Source: Brachypodium distachyon (Eukaryota > Streptophyta > Magnoliopsida > Poales > Poaceae). From it: a stretch of 64,000 nt of DNA. The position numbers and the translations under genes were made by a program. Of the stretch, positions 25,795 through 37,215 are shown in pieces (positions within the stretch are counted from its first letter, which is position 1; every line of letters starts with the position of its first letter). The notes beneath the pieces were generated by a model that worked only from the letters and a program-made list of their open reading frames with translations, made no database searches and was not told the DNA's origin. The stretch covers positions 1,140,001 to 1,204,000 of the forward strand of contig NC_016135.3 in assembly GCF_000005505.3 (NCBI RefSeq), written 5' to 3'.

Positions 25795-28700
25795 ATGGCT
25801 TCCTCCTCTGCGGCGCCGATCAATCTCAGACCCCTGCCCTCGGAGAAGCTGACTAGGGAGAACCATCTACTATGGAAAGCGCAAGTTCTTCAGGCACTGC
25901 GTGGCGCGCAGATGACCGGGCTTCTTCTGGACAAGATGGAGGCTGAGCCATCGAAGGAGATCACGATCCAAAAGGACGACAAGACCACAAGCGTCGTCGT
26001 CAACCCTGCTTATGGCAGCTGGCTCTTAAGACACCAGCAAGTCCTTAGCTATCTGCTGAACTCTCTATCCAAAGAGATACTCACGCAGACCATCGGCCTA
26101 AAGCACGCTCATGAAGTGTGGACTGTGATCAACATCATGTTTGCATCGCAGTCACGGTCGGGATTACCAAACTGTGACATGCCCTCTCCACCACCAGAAA
26201 GGGCAATCTCACGGCGGCCCAATACATCGCCAAGATGAAGGGATTTGGGGACGAACTCGTCTCCACCGGCCGCAAGCTTGAAGAAGAACCGATCAAGTAC
26301 ATCATCGCGGGTCTTGAGCAGGAGTACAACCCGCTGGTCACCTCCCTCCACTCCAAAGATGACATGACTGTAAGCGAACTATATGCTCAGTTAGCTGCTT
26401 ATGATACCCGTCAGGAGCAATTTGCAGAATCTGGCGGAAACAAGGGTGGCTTCCAATCCTCAGCAAACAGTGCCACCCGCGACCGCGGTAACAACCGTGG
26501 CCGCGGAAACCGTGGACGCGGTGGTGGCCGCAACTCTACTCCAAGCAGCAACCAAGGGCGTGGACGTGGTGGTCCATCGGCCCCTCGCCGTGACATAACA
26601 TGCCAGATCTGCAGCAAGGTCGGCCATCCAGCAAAGGAGTGCTGGTACCGCTACGAGGAGGACGACTACAGCGAGCATGAGGCCAACATGGTTTCATACG
26701 GCATCGACACCAACTGGTACTCCGATACCGGTGCGGCGGACCATATCACCAGCGAGCTAGATCGCCTCAGCACTCGGGAGAAGTACAAGGGGAACGAGAA
26801 GGTGCACACCGCAAACCGTGCAGGTATGCAAATTCAGCATGTTGGTCATTCTATTGTGCCTACCCCTAGTCGAGATCTCCATCTAAATAATGTTCTGCAT
26901 GTTCCAGGTGCTTCCAAAAACTTGCTTTCAGTTTATAGACGTGTCACCGATAATAATGTTTTCTATGAATTTCACCCAAACTTTTTCGTGATAAAGGACC
27001 GAGCCACGAGGAGCCCAATTCTTAGAGGACCAAGCCGTGGTGGACTCTATCCTCTTAGGTCGTCATCATTTTCTTCGTTCAGGAAGCAAGCCCATGTCGC
27101 CACCAAAGTCTCCACTCTAAAGTGGCATCATCGTCTTGGTCATCCAACTTTTCCTATCATTTAGAAAGTTCTTAGAAACAATAAATTGCCGTCTGTTACA
27201 GATCATGTTCTTGATTCAGTTTGTAATGCTTGTCAGTGTGCTAAGAGTCATCAATTACCATATCCAGTTTCTACTACACCTTTGCAGCAAGTGTTTTCTG
27301 ATGTTTGGGGTCCTGCCCCTTGTTCTGTTGAACGACACACATACTATGTTAGCTTCATTGATGACTTTAGCAAATTCACTTGGATATATCTTCTTAAAAA
27401 TAAATCTGATGTTTACCAAGTCTTTCACAACTTCAAAAACTATGTTGAACGCAAGTTTGATAGGAAAATTAAAACCATGCAAACAGATTGGGGAGGTGAA
27501 TATGAAAAACTTAATTCCCTATTCCAAACACTTGGCATTTCTCATCATGTCTCGTGTCCACATGCACATCAACAAAATGGGTCGGCTGAACGAAAACATC
27601 GACACATTATGGAAGTAGGCCTAGCTCTCTTAGCGCATGCATCAATGCCCTTAAAATTCTGGGATGAAGCTTTTCTCACTGCCACATACCTCATCAATCT
27701 TCTTCCCAGTAAGGTTATCTTTTGATACCCCTTCCGAGCGCCTACTCCACACCTCTCCTGACTATAAGTCACTTCGAGTTTTTGGTTGCGCTTGTTGGCC
27801 AAACCTTTGACCTTACAACACCCGCAAACTTGCGTTTCGTTCCAAGCAATGTGTGTTCTTGGGCTATAGTCCACTTCACAAAGGTGTTAAGTGCCTCGAT
27901 GTGTCCACTGGACGTGTCTACATCTTACGCGATGTCGTGTTTGATGAATCCATCTTCCCATTCAAATCTTTACACCCAAACGCCGGAGCTCTTCTTCGCA
28001 AAGAAATTCTCCTCCTTCCTCCAGACCTCCTTCCAAACTTAGCATCCAATCAAGGGGGCACAATAGGTACTGACCATATGCCAAGTTTGCGTGCTCCTTC
28101 TTCTGTGCAGATAAACGAGGAAGGAACGGAAGATAATGATGCAGAAGAAAATTCGGGTGCAAACGGTGAAGATTTGAGCCAAAACGGTGAAGATCTCCAG
28201 CAGCAGACCAGCACAGAACACGGAGGGGATTCGGCGCAGTCTTCGGTGAAATCCTCCTCGGATCACGCGCCAGGAGAAAGCGCATCCTCCACCAACCAGG
28301 CGAGCTCCCGTACGAGATCCTCCTCGGGCCGCTCCAACTCCCGCTCGACTCAATCTCCGCCGCACCAACGGCAAGCGACCACGTGTCTCAGGCTGCGTCA
28401 GGTGGTTCTGTCACACCAAATCCAAGTCCGGGATCCTCTGCATTGACTGCACCTGTGTCTCCACCTGTGGCCAAGCGAACCAGGCTCCAACATGGTAAAG
28501 TTATGACAAAAATAAGAACTGACGGCACCATTCCGTATGGCTTGTTAAGTGCTTCAGGTGAACCAGATGGTCTACAAGATGCTCTGGAAGATAAGAACCG
28601 GAAGAAAGCTATGGATGAAGAGTATGATGCTCTCATGAGAAACAAGACTTGGCACCTTGTTCCTGCAAATCAAGGTAAAAAATATCATTGATTGCAAGTG

Positions 28701-29817
28701 GGTGTATAGAATTAAAAGGAAAGCAAATGGAACCATTGATAGATATAAAGCACGTCTAGTAGCAAAAGGTTTTAAACAAAGATATGGCATAGACTATGAG
28801 GATACATTTAGTCCTGTTGTTAAAGCCGCTACCATTAGACTTGTAATTGCTATAGCTGTATCCAAAGGATGGGATTTGAGACAGCTAAACGTACAGAATG
28901 CATTTCTTCATGGCATTCTGGAAGAAGAGGTCTATATGAGGCAACCTCCAGGATATGAAAGTGCACATGAACCTTATCATGTTTGCAAACTTGACAAGGC
29001 TCTTTATGGGCTTAAACAAGCTCCTAGAGCATGGTACTCAAAGCTAAGTTCAAAGCTCCAAGATCTTGGCTTAAAACCATCCAAGTCAGACACGTCCTTG
29101 TTCATCTATAACAAGTCAGGTATCACCATGTTTGTGCTTATCTACGTAGATGATATTATTGTTACAAGTTCTTCAAAACAAGTTATTCCTGCATTACTTG
29201 AAGACTTGAGATTACACTTCGCGCTTAAAGATTTAGGAGATTTGCACTATTTCCTAGGGATAGAGGTTAAGAAATCTAGTGATGGTTTGATGCTATGTCA
29301 AGAAAAATATGCTACTGAGTTACTAACAAGGGTCGGTATGAAGGATTGCAAACCAGCCCCCACGCCACTATCCACTTCAGAGAAACTATCAACTTATGAA
29401 GGTGAACCTCTAAGTACTGAAGATGGAACAAAGTACAGGAGCATTGTGGGAGCTTTACAATACTTGACCCTCACACAACCTGATATATCTTTCTCTGTTA
29501 ACAAAGTGTGTCAATACTTGCATGCACCGACATCTGTTCGTTGGACAGCTGCAAAGAGGATTTTGAGGTACATAAAAGGAACACCGAGCATTGGACTTAT
29601 TTTCTCTAAATCATCCTCTACTCTTGTGAGTGCCTTTTCAGATGCTGATTGGGCAAGATGTGTTGATGATAGAAAGTCCACCGGCGGGTTTGCTATATTT
29701 CTTGGACCGAATTTGATCTCATGGAGTGCTAGAAAGCAAGCGACGGTATCAAGATCCAGCACTGAGGCTGAGTACAAGACTCATGGCCAACGCAGTATTT
29801 TAAACAAATATTTGTGA
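25795..29817 (+). pseudogene. Copia gag-pol polyprotein, broken
   Basis: Gag starts at 25795; the zinc knuckle C-x2-C-x4-H-x4-C lies about 26600-26645. Protease SDTGA is near 26720. The integrase pre-domain HHRLGHP is near 27130, with catalytic D and E in QTDWGGE and QQNGSAERK (27480-27600). Reverse transcriptase has YVDD near 29145; RNase H has SDADWARC and STEAEYK (29640-29775). Breaks: frame change near 26157 with a TGA at about 26175, TAG at 27162, frame change near 27720, TGA near 27807, and frame changes near 28400 and 28675. Reverse-transcriptase motif A reads QLNVQNAF, where the family has Asp instead of Asn, so catalysis would be lost. The RNase H C-terminal part (~100 residues in relatives) is deleted after STEAEYK. 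Confidence 0.9.
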
Positions 29818-29869
29818 CTCCCCAAACAAACGTCAAAAATAGCCAAAGAAGACAAAGACGTAAGGTGAG

Positions 29870-30147
29870 TGTTGAAGTAAATTGTCTAGCCTCTTTCCAT
29901 AAGCTCGGGCTTTTGGTTCAGATGGCTAGCGCATGTAGTTTAATATGATATCAGAGCTAAGAGGTTCTAAGTTCAAGACCCTGCTCACGCAGTATGAAAA
30001 AAAAAGATTCTGCAGCCTACATTGAACCCACGCTAAGGACTAAAATAGCCTAGACGTGAAGGGGAGTGTTGAGATATAAATATATAGGCTAGCCTATTTC
30101 CATCCGTTCGGACTTTTAGTTCAAATGGCTAGCACATCAATTTAATA
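29870..30147 (+). mobile_element. TRIM-like minimal LTR unit fused to the copia 3' end
   Basis: An LTR-like copy at 29870-29945 (starts tgttgaagtaaattgtctag, ends tttaata) is followed by its own primer-binding site tgatatcagagct. Then come about 110 non-coding bases, a purine tract, and the 81 bp LTR at 30067-30147. A second purine-rich tract (gtaaggtgag) precedes the 29870 copy. LTR-PBS-short spacer-PPT-LTR is the plan of TRIM/SMART elements; here it shares its right LTR with the copia element. Confidence 0.65.
30067..30147 (+). repeat. 3' LTR of the copia/TRIM composite (81 bp)
   Basis: Starts tgttgagatataaatatata like the 5' LTR and ends tttaata just before the cgaca target copy. It is preceded by the purine-rich gtgaaggggag. 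Confidence 0.82.
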
Positions 30148-30152
30148 CGACA

Positions 30153-32082
30153 CATTGAAATAGTTTACTTCCGCACTCAACTGAGAGGGGTCGAAGCGAA
30201 CTAGTAATGGTGAAGATGTTCTTCTGCATTTTAGCTAAATTGCTCAGCTGTTTTTTCTTTATCATCATTTGTTATTAGAGAAAGTGCAATTATATCGTAC
30301 TATACAAAAAAAACTGTAGCATCCATTTGGAAAAAATAAAATAGGTTCTCATGATTTTAATTTGTAAAATTATTTCTTATATAAGGATCACAGTTGATTA
30401 ATCCGTTGCCCCTGCTTGATGCCTAATTTTGAATGTGATGTTTATCTCATTCTTAATCATGTTGTGTCCGCATCTAATCAATATATTAGATAGCTAGGCA
30501 CACGCATGAGTTATATTTGCAGCAGGGCCAGGAAGATGAAGTCGGTTAAGTCAGCTGCTAGTGGCTACTGCTATCCTCTTCTTTTGACCTGTATTTTTTT
30601 TCTCTTTTTTGAAAATTATCCCCTCTAATTAGTTACATGTCGTTCTGATTTGCTATTACCTTTCTTAAGTTTACCCAACTGTAATTTCAGTTAACTGTAA
30701 TGCTGCTTCTTTTCTTCCAGGCTGTTAATATTTTGGAACTGACTACCCCTACCCCATTCAAGAAATTCAGGAGCAGAAGGCAAGAGTATGTGCTAAACTT
30801 TTCTCTGATTTATTATGTTTGACAGTATATATAATTGCTCAACCAGTTACTCTCCAAGGATATTGTTTCTCATCCACATGCCTTTTTCTCTCTTAAAGTG
30901 AGACACATTTGTCTCTACAATTTCTACCTTTCTTACGTGATACACACGTACAGTTTCTTCAATTTTCGTCAGTTCAGCATTAACATTTATATTCTGCATA
31001 CCATACTACTACAGAGTATAAAGAATACCAAGAATTAATATTTCCTGGATGTATATTATGATAGTTTCCTTAGATGCGATGGCAGCATGTATATTTCATT
31101 GCATCTCCTGGAGCTAGCGTCTCCTTGTCCGTACCTTTTGGAGCTCAATGCTGGTGATTTTGCGTCCGTTGGCTATATCCTCCAAGCTGGTGCTCAAATT
31201 ACGTTAGAAGCTACTTCAACAGACCCAGAAACACTCCAGACCTACTGTCTTGTGTTCATATATTACTGCTACAGAAACTTGTCTTGTTCAAGGCCGGCCG
31301 GGTCAAGAAATGCTTCTTCTTTACTTCCTTCTTTAGCCAACAGTTAAGAAAGAATCTGTCCTAGCCGGTAGGGATTCACCAGCATGTATCTACTCCCTCC
31401 GTCCCAAAATAAGTGACGTGAATTTGTATAAGAATCTATACAAATCCATGTCACCTATTTTGCGACGGAGGGAGTATATACTCACACACAGGCGAGAGCA
31501 GCAGTGTCACAAATCATTCCAACATGTACAGCATAGCTCAAGAGGGAACAAAAATAGAAAAGAATACGCATACATCATATGAATGCAGATAGTAGATCTG
31601 GGCAAGCAAACTAAAGACTGCAAGATAACCAAGAAGTAGCACAGCATTTTATCTAATCCCAGAATGGGGCCAATTTTCATTTGATTGATTCCCAGGTATA
31701 ATTCAGCACAGAAACCACACGACACAATGATTGTATCTGATACAAACTGTCCAATGTGGTTGCATTGCAGTTGCAGGCCAGCAAACATTAATACTAGCTG
31801 TGAAAATCAGTGTGCTGACAGTAAGACTGAAACTTAGATGCGAGAGAATGGATTGCCAGGAGAAAACCACAAGTATACGCAATGATTTGCAAATACATGG
31901 AGCATAACTGCACAAGACCTTATTCCTAAATGAATGCAAGCAACCAAGTAATGGCTACATAAGTATAAACATTACTAACTTTGAAAGTGAAAAAAATTAT
32001 GCTGTCAAAAATCATGTTGAGATATTCCCTGAGAAATCTTTGCATGTGTGAGATATTTCCATATACAATTGGCCATAGAATG
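30153..32082. other. Intergenic region between the copia element and GeBP-like copy A
   Basis: AT-rich, with no convincing gene. tattagatagctaggcac at 30485-30502 recurs at 37221-37238 and marks one breakpoint of the segmental duplication. A palindromic MITE lies at 31391-31476. A short exon-like stretch around 30720-30785 is bordered by ag and followed by a gt-like site, but has no recognised product. Confidence 0.4.
31391..31476. mobile_element. Stowaway-type palindromic MITE (86 bp)
   Basis: tactccctccgtcccaaaat at the left and the matching complement ending gacggagggagta at the right form a near-perfect palindrome around gtataagaatctatac. TA borders. It is the best-preserved MITE in the window. 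Confidence 0.9.
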
Positions 32083-34440
32083 AAGGACAGAACAAGTGTG
32101 TCCTAAATTAAAAGAAGCTCACGACACATATTGCAAAGCAAAATCTGATCTATTATTTCCTTCAACAGTAAAACAGAGGCATGTAACACATTTTTTTTAG
32201 ATTTAGCAAACATATAACCTGGCCATAAGAGATATAGTAGTTGCTATCTGACATGAGCACTAAAACTGATGTTGCAAAGCAAAAAAAATATGACTTCACA
32301 AGTAAGAAAATATAAACTCAATCCCTAAATTAACCAGTTAATCACGACACAGGAAACATGCACAGAAAGCTCAAAAAACAAATGCACATAAAGATCTAGA
32401 ATTAAGCTCCCATTAAACTTGGTGCAGTTAATCACAACACATAAAACATGCACATACAGGATCTGGAATTAAGCTACCATCAAACCGAACAGGTCCCATT
32501 AAACCGAACAGGTGTATGAAACATAGGGTGCATGCTGATAACTGAGAAAGTCTAGCACAATCTTTCTCGGGCTCAAAGTGAAGAGGTAAACATGAAATCA
32601 GTTCATTACCTAGCAAGCTTCTGCCAGCTCACCAGCGAGTGTCTGCCTAACCTGGGAAACCTGTGCCTTGGCTGCATCAAGCTGTTTCTCCAACTGACAT
32701 GCCACCTCAGCATCTATTCTAGTGAACGAGCTTTTAGCGGAAGGATCTATATCCGCAATAAGCTCCACCTCCTGGGCAAGGAGAGGGTACATCTCACACA
32801 TTTCCTCAAAGCTCTTGTCCCCAGTCTTGCTGCCATTGCTATCCTTTCGAGAATTTCTGCGCAATGCTTTCTTGGAGAGATTTCTGCCACTGCTATCCTT
32901 AGCCCCAACTTGGGAAGGTTTGCCCCAGGCTTGCTCAGAGAGATTGTCAAGGCGTTTACCATGCTCAGTAGTAGATTTGTGCTTCTTCTCGAAGTAGCGG
33001 CGCCTTAGACTGGACATTTTATCCTTGACAGTACGGAGTTCTAAGCTCTGGTCCTCAAGCTGCTTGAGGACATATTGAAAGAAGCCGCTGTCCTCGACTT
33101 CTGGGGGATACCCATGGGTGTCGCGGTAATGGACGACCTGCTCGAGGATCAGAATCTCATCATTGGGAGCCCATTCGCGCCTGATCCTCTTTACCTTGGA
33201 AGTGCCCGGCTCACCTTTTTGAAGTAAAAAGTAGGTAATTAACATCCTAGTGCGATTAAATACAGAGAAAAGAGAGGAAGCAAAGAAAACAAAAACAGGG
33301 TACTCCGGCTCGCTCACCTTGTTGCTGTGCTGGCTTGATCCTCTCCAATTTGCGCTTCTTCGACTTGATAACCTCTGCCCCTTGTTCCTCTGGTTCGTGC
33401 TCTTCCGGTGCAGGCTTGCGCATCTTCTTGTTCTTACCCTTGATGATCCCTGCACCTTCATCCTCTGGTCCATGTTCTTGATGATCCTCTGGACTATTTA
33501 CCCTTGATGATCCTCTGGTCCTCCCCTTGCTTAGTAACTGCAGAGCAGACGCAAGCTCGTCCGCCGCTTCCTCTTCCATGGATTCACCCCCCTCCTCCTC
33601 ATCCTCAGACTGGGAGCCCTCCTTGCTTGACGAATGCAGATCGGATTGCTCCTCCTCCCTTTCCGCTTCCTCGGACTGCTGGGAACCCTCGCCCTCCTCC
33701 GCCTCTCCGCCTTCAACCTCCGCGGCCGGTTCCGGCGGTGGTTTCTCCGTGGCTTGGGGCTCCACCGGGACGCCGTTGAGGCCCAACTCTACCGAGCCCT
33801 CGGATCCAGCCGGGATTCCGGTTTTGCGGCCGCGCTTGGCGGCACGCTTGCCAGCCATGGCAATCTTCTCCTGTTCCGGCGGTGGGTTATCTGTGACTTG
33901 GTGCTCCGGCGGTGGGTTCTCGGTGACCTGGGGCTCCATGGGGACGCCATTGAGCCCCAGCTCTACCGAGCAGTCAGATCCAGCCGGGATTCCTGTTTTG
34001 CGGCCGCGCTTGGCGGCGCGCTTGCCGGCCATGGCAACGACAATGGGGAAGACGGTGGTTAGGTTTGGGTGGGGGGAGAGAGACAGGGGAGGGGCGGCGG
34101 CGGCAGGGGAGCCCAACCCTAGGGTTGGGGCGGCGGCGGCAGGGGAAGAGGACGGGCGCTCGGGGTCTGGGGTTTTTTTTTATCGGAGGAGTCGCGCGGT
34201 GGCATTTTCGGGGTAATAACGGTTTGCCAGGTAATTTTGTATTGAGCGTCCGGAGAAGTTCGGGAAACTGTTTCTTCCCACAGGGCAATTTACACTAGGT
34301 TCTGGAGAGGGCTGTAAGAAGAGCCGGATAAAAGTTTTTGCCTTATTTTAGTCTTAGCTGCCTGGGACGTTGGGATAGAAGCCCAAAAAAAGAGGGCCAT
34401 AGACCGGGAAAGTTTGGGCTGGATGGCGTGAGCTATTCAA
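32083..34440. repeat. Segmental duplication, copy A (GeBP-like gene and flanks)
   Basis: Colinear with 38308-40589. The 3' flank starts aggacagaacaagtgtgt in both copies, the two-exon gene follows, and both end with ggatggcgtgagctattcaa (34421-34440 and 40570-40589). Copy A has about 380 extra bases between the gene and that end. Confidence 0.9.
32610..34032 (-). CDS. GeBP/storekeeper-like DNA-binding protein (DUF573), tandem copy A
   Basis: Plant GeBP-family proteins are nuclear DNA-binding regulators with a central DUF573 domain. Two exons, 34032-33318 and 33214-32610, joined in phase 1, give 439 residues. The N-terminal half is low-complexity: MAGKRAAKRGRK basic start, then acidic Glu/Ser tracts and KKRK-type nuclear signals. 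The DUF573 region follows the intron: RIRREWAPNDEILILEQVV, SGFFQYVLKQL and VKDKMSSLRRRYFEKK (about residues 248-310). The C terminus, with LEKQLDAAKAQVSQVRQTL, looks like a short coiled coil. The first 58 residues are duplicated in tandem (second start-like MAGKRAAKRG at base 33858); copy B has a single unit. The ATG at 34032 and the one at 33858 are both usable in frame. Target genes are unknown. Confidence 0.82.
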
Positions 34441-34443
34441 GAG

Positions 34444-37019
34444 AAGGGAGAGGGAAGGGGGGAGGGGGTGTTGCTTTGCCTGGCCATCGGGCCAGGCTTT
34501 TAAGAAAGCCCGTAAGCCCGACGGGCCTGGCCCGGTTGTGCCTTGCTAGGCACGAAGTTAAACAGGCCGGGCTGGCCCGAAGCAAGGCATGTGTAGCGCC
34601 GAACTTCAAATTGAGGCCCGACAGGCTAGCCCGGCACGGCCTGATAACAGGCAGCCTGATGAAGCTTGGCACGGCACGCAAGGCCCGGCAGCACCCGTGG
34701 TCCGTTTAGCTAGGCAGGTGCGGCGGCCCGATTAGGCGTGGCTGGCGCGCGAGGCCCCAACGGTAGGGGAGCGGCTTGCACGGGCGCACGTGGCGTTGTC
34801 CGATTGGTGCAGGGCGCCCGGGAGCAGACAGAAAACGGTCGGGGGAGGGGGTGCGTGGCGGGCGCGGACGGGCTCGGGCGGGGTGAAACAGTTGGCTGAA
34901 GGGCTTAGGGGGGCTTTAAGAGGCCCATTCGTCTTTTTTTTTCAAATTTAGGCCCTATTTTGGCCGAATTTTGCCTATAAATAAGGCATTTCATATTCAG
35001 AATTTTCACACTCAAACCACTCCTCCCCTCTCAAACATGTCTAACTTCATACCAATTCCTCCACATCCACCAAATGATCCAAACAACCCCAATTCATACG
35101 AGTTCCCACTCACAGATTTTGGCCTAAACTACGTAGATCCCACATACGCCGATGTCCTAAATGCCCAAGAATCAAACATCACCGCTGCCATTGAGACTCC
35201 TACAAAAAGCACGGTCGCTGCCACCAGCAAAAGAGGGCTCGCAAGAAGACCTCTTCAGTGTGGGAGTACTTTGAGCCCGTTACGGTGACGGAGCCAGACG
35301 GGAGGATCGTGACCAAGGCCAAGTCCAAGCATCCGCGATGCGACTCCATGCTCTCCATGCACGTCACCGGAGGAAATGGCCACTTGACGAGGCACCACAA
35401 AAAACACGTCAAGGAGGACGTTGTCGGTAAGGCAAAACAAAGCAAGCTCAAGTTAAACACCGATGGTACGGTCAACACTTTATCCTATGATCTAACTCTT
35501 GCTAGAGAGTCATCATGCCGTTTAATTGCTAGAAATGATTTACCATTAGGTTTTGGTGAATGGCCTGGTTTTGTTCAATACATTAGAACTGCTCATAACC
35601 CCAACTATATGCACCTGTTTCTAGGCAAACAACTAGCAAAAATATGAAAAAATTATGCAAGAACGGTCTCAAAAAAATAAAAGATGATTTTACTACGTGC
35701 ACTTTTTCAGTCTCCTTAACATCTGATATTTGGACCGGTAGGGGCAAGCAAGACTATATTAGTGTTGTAGCTCATTATATTGATAACAATTGGACTTTGC
35801 AAAAAAAAAAAAGAATAATGTGATTTGAATTAATTGATGAGACCCATAGTGGTGATAACATTGCTGAGGCTATAGTTAAGGTTGTGGATGGTTTGGTCTC
35901 AGGGATAAGGTTTTTGCAGTAACTTTGGATAATGTTTCATCAAATACCTCTGCAATGAATCTACTCACTCCCGTGTTGAGCACGTATGCCCCATCTTTTT
36001 TAATGCATCATCGTTGTGCTTGCCATATAATTAATCTTATTGCTAAATGTGCTTTGAAAAGATGTCAAACTCAACTTGATGTTGTGCATACTGCAATTAA
36101 TTGGTTGAATAATTCTACTAGACGATGTAATAACTACAAAAGGTACTGCTTGGCTAGGCAAGTAAAATTTCATAAGTTTAATCCTGACATGACGATTAGA
36201 TGGAACTCCACATATCTGATGCTTAGACCATTGATGGCAGACAAAGATTTATTTAGTGAGCTTATTAATGCAAATTACCATCCTGGATATCCCCTTCTTA
36301 CTCCTGAAGTTTGGCATGTTCTTGGAGTGCTGCTCCAATTTGAGATCTTTTATGATGCAAATGTTCAATTGTCGGGTGTTTATTATCCCACATCTCCTTT
36401 AATGGTGCATTACATTGAAGATATTATTGCTCACCTTAAAGCATGGGAAAATGATCCTATTTTATTTGAAGCTGTTGTTGCTATGAAAAGAAAATTTATG
36501 AAATACTGAAAAGAGATCCCATTGTTGTATGCCTTTGCTTATCTTGGATCCTAGGGCTAAGCTCACCGCGTTTAGTGGTATTCTCTCACTAACAGCTGGT
36601 AGTGTGGGCTACGATTATTCTCCTTATTTTACTAATGTTCGTGCGAAACTTAATGAAGTTTACAGCAAGTACAATTAAAAATATGGAAGTATTCGGCAAC
36701 AACTTCCTCCACCAATACCGACCTCTGCCTCGGGCTCAAATACAAGATCGTGGGGGAAGTTATTTGGTAAATCACCCTCTGCCTCGGGCTCAAATAGAAG
36801 ATCATTGGGGAAGTTTTTCTGAATTTTTACATATTTTTTTCTGATTTTTTTAAGTCATTATTGATAAATGGACTTCTCAGGTCCGGGGCTTTTTTTAGGC
36901 TCGTCGGTCCGCTCGGGCCGGGCCGGCCCGAGCCGTGCATGGAGCCGAGCCTGGCCCTTGGGATCCCCTTGACGTGCCGGCCCAGCCCCTTCAATTTTCG
37001 GGCCTGTGGGGCCGTGGTC
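34444..37019 (+). mobile_element. Decayed hAT DNA transposon (approximate limits)
   Basis: A broken BED-finger hAT transposase (35037-36664) lies between GC-rich subterminal regions with repeated ggcccg/cgggcc and gcacggca motifs (34480-34900 and 36897-37019), as seen in grass hAT elements. It separates copy A of the duplication from the BAHD relic. I could not find terminal inverted repeats or an 8 bp target duplication, so both limits are estimates. Confidence 0.65.
35037..36664 (+). pseudogene. hAT transposase, frameshifted and truncated
   Basis: ATG at 35037 with a Pro/Asn-rich leader. A BED-like zinc-finger region follows (VWEYFEPVT, then HLTRHHKKH near 35390). The transposase core shows LTSDIWTGRGKQDY (35720-35755), DNVSSNTSAM, HHRCACHIINL and TIRWNSTYLML (36190-36220). 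Frame breaks occur near 35230, near 35635 and at the A-run about 35800-35820. The C-terminal hATC dimerisation domain is absent after VRAKLNEVYSKY. It is clearly inactive. A ~56 bp direct repeat (cctctgcctcgggctcaaata) sits just downstream at about 36721-36805. Confidence 0.82.
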
Positions 37020-37215
37020 GGGCCAGGCCCTGGAGCAGCAGACGAAGCTGCTCTTCGTCGCCGCCTCGCGCCGCCGCTGCCCCGTGGCTACTTCGGAACG
37101 GCATCGTGCTGATGAACGCACTGGCCAAGGGGGGGGGGGGGGGAGGGACCTGCTGGCGTCACCGTTGTCCCGCGCCACGGCCATGGTGCAGGACGTCGTG
37201 CGGATGGTCACGGAG
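37020..37215 (+). pseudogene. Relic fragment of a BAHD acyltransferase gene
   Basis: Closely matches 24835-25034 of the intact BAHD gene: gagcagcagacgaagctgct, then ggctacttcgg, catcgtgctga, atggtgcaggacg and cggatggtcacgga all occur in the same order. It has small deletions and a G-run (about 37131-37144) that break the frame. It lies in the same orientation and the same relative position to GeBP copy B as the intact gene does to copy A. It is therefore the nearly erased BAHD member of the duplicated block. Confidence 0.85.

Larger units (their letters stand above)
25659..30147 (+). mobile_element. Decayed Ty1/copia LTR retrotransposon with 81 bp LTRs
   Basis: Both LTRs are only 81 bp (25659-25739 and 30067-30147), starting tgttgagatataaatatata and ending tttaata. 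Flanks tgaca (25654-25658) and cgaca (30148-30152) look like a five-base target duplication with one change. A primer-binding site for initiator-Met tRNA and a purine tract (about 30057-30066) are in the expected places. Domain order gag, protease, integrase, reverse transcriptase, RNase H is that of copia. A third LTR-like copy at 29870 makes the 3' end composite. The element is not functional. Confidence 0.88.

Noticed and set aside
33527..34216. 229-codon plus-strand frame opposite GeBP copy A (similar at 39963-40580)
   Set aside because: Antisense shadow of the low-complexity exon 1; the minus strand has the domain-bearing, spliced gene.
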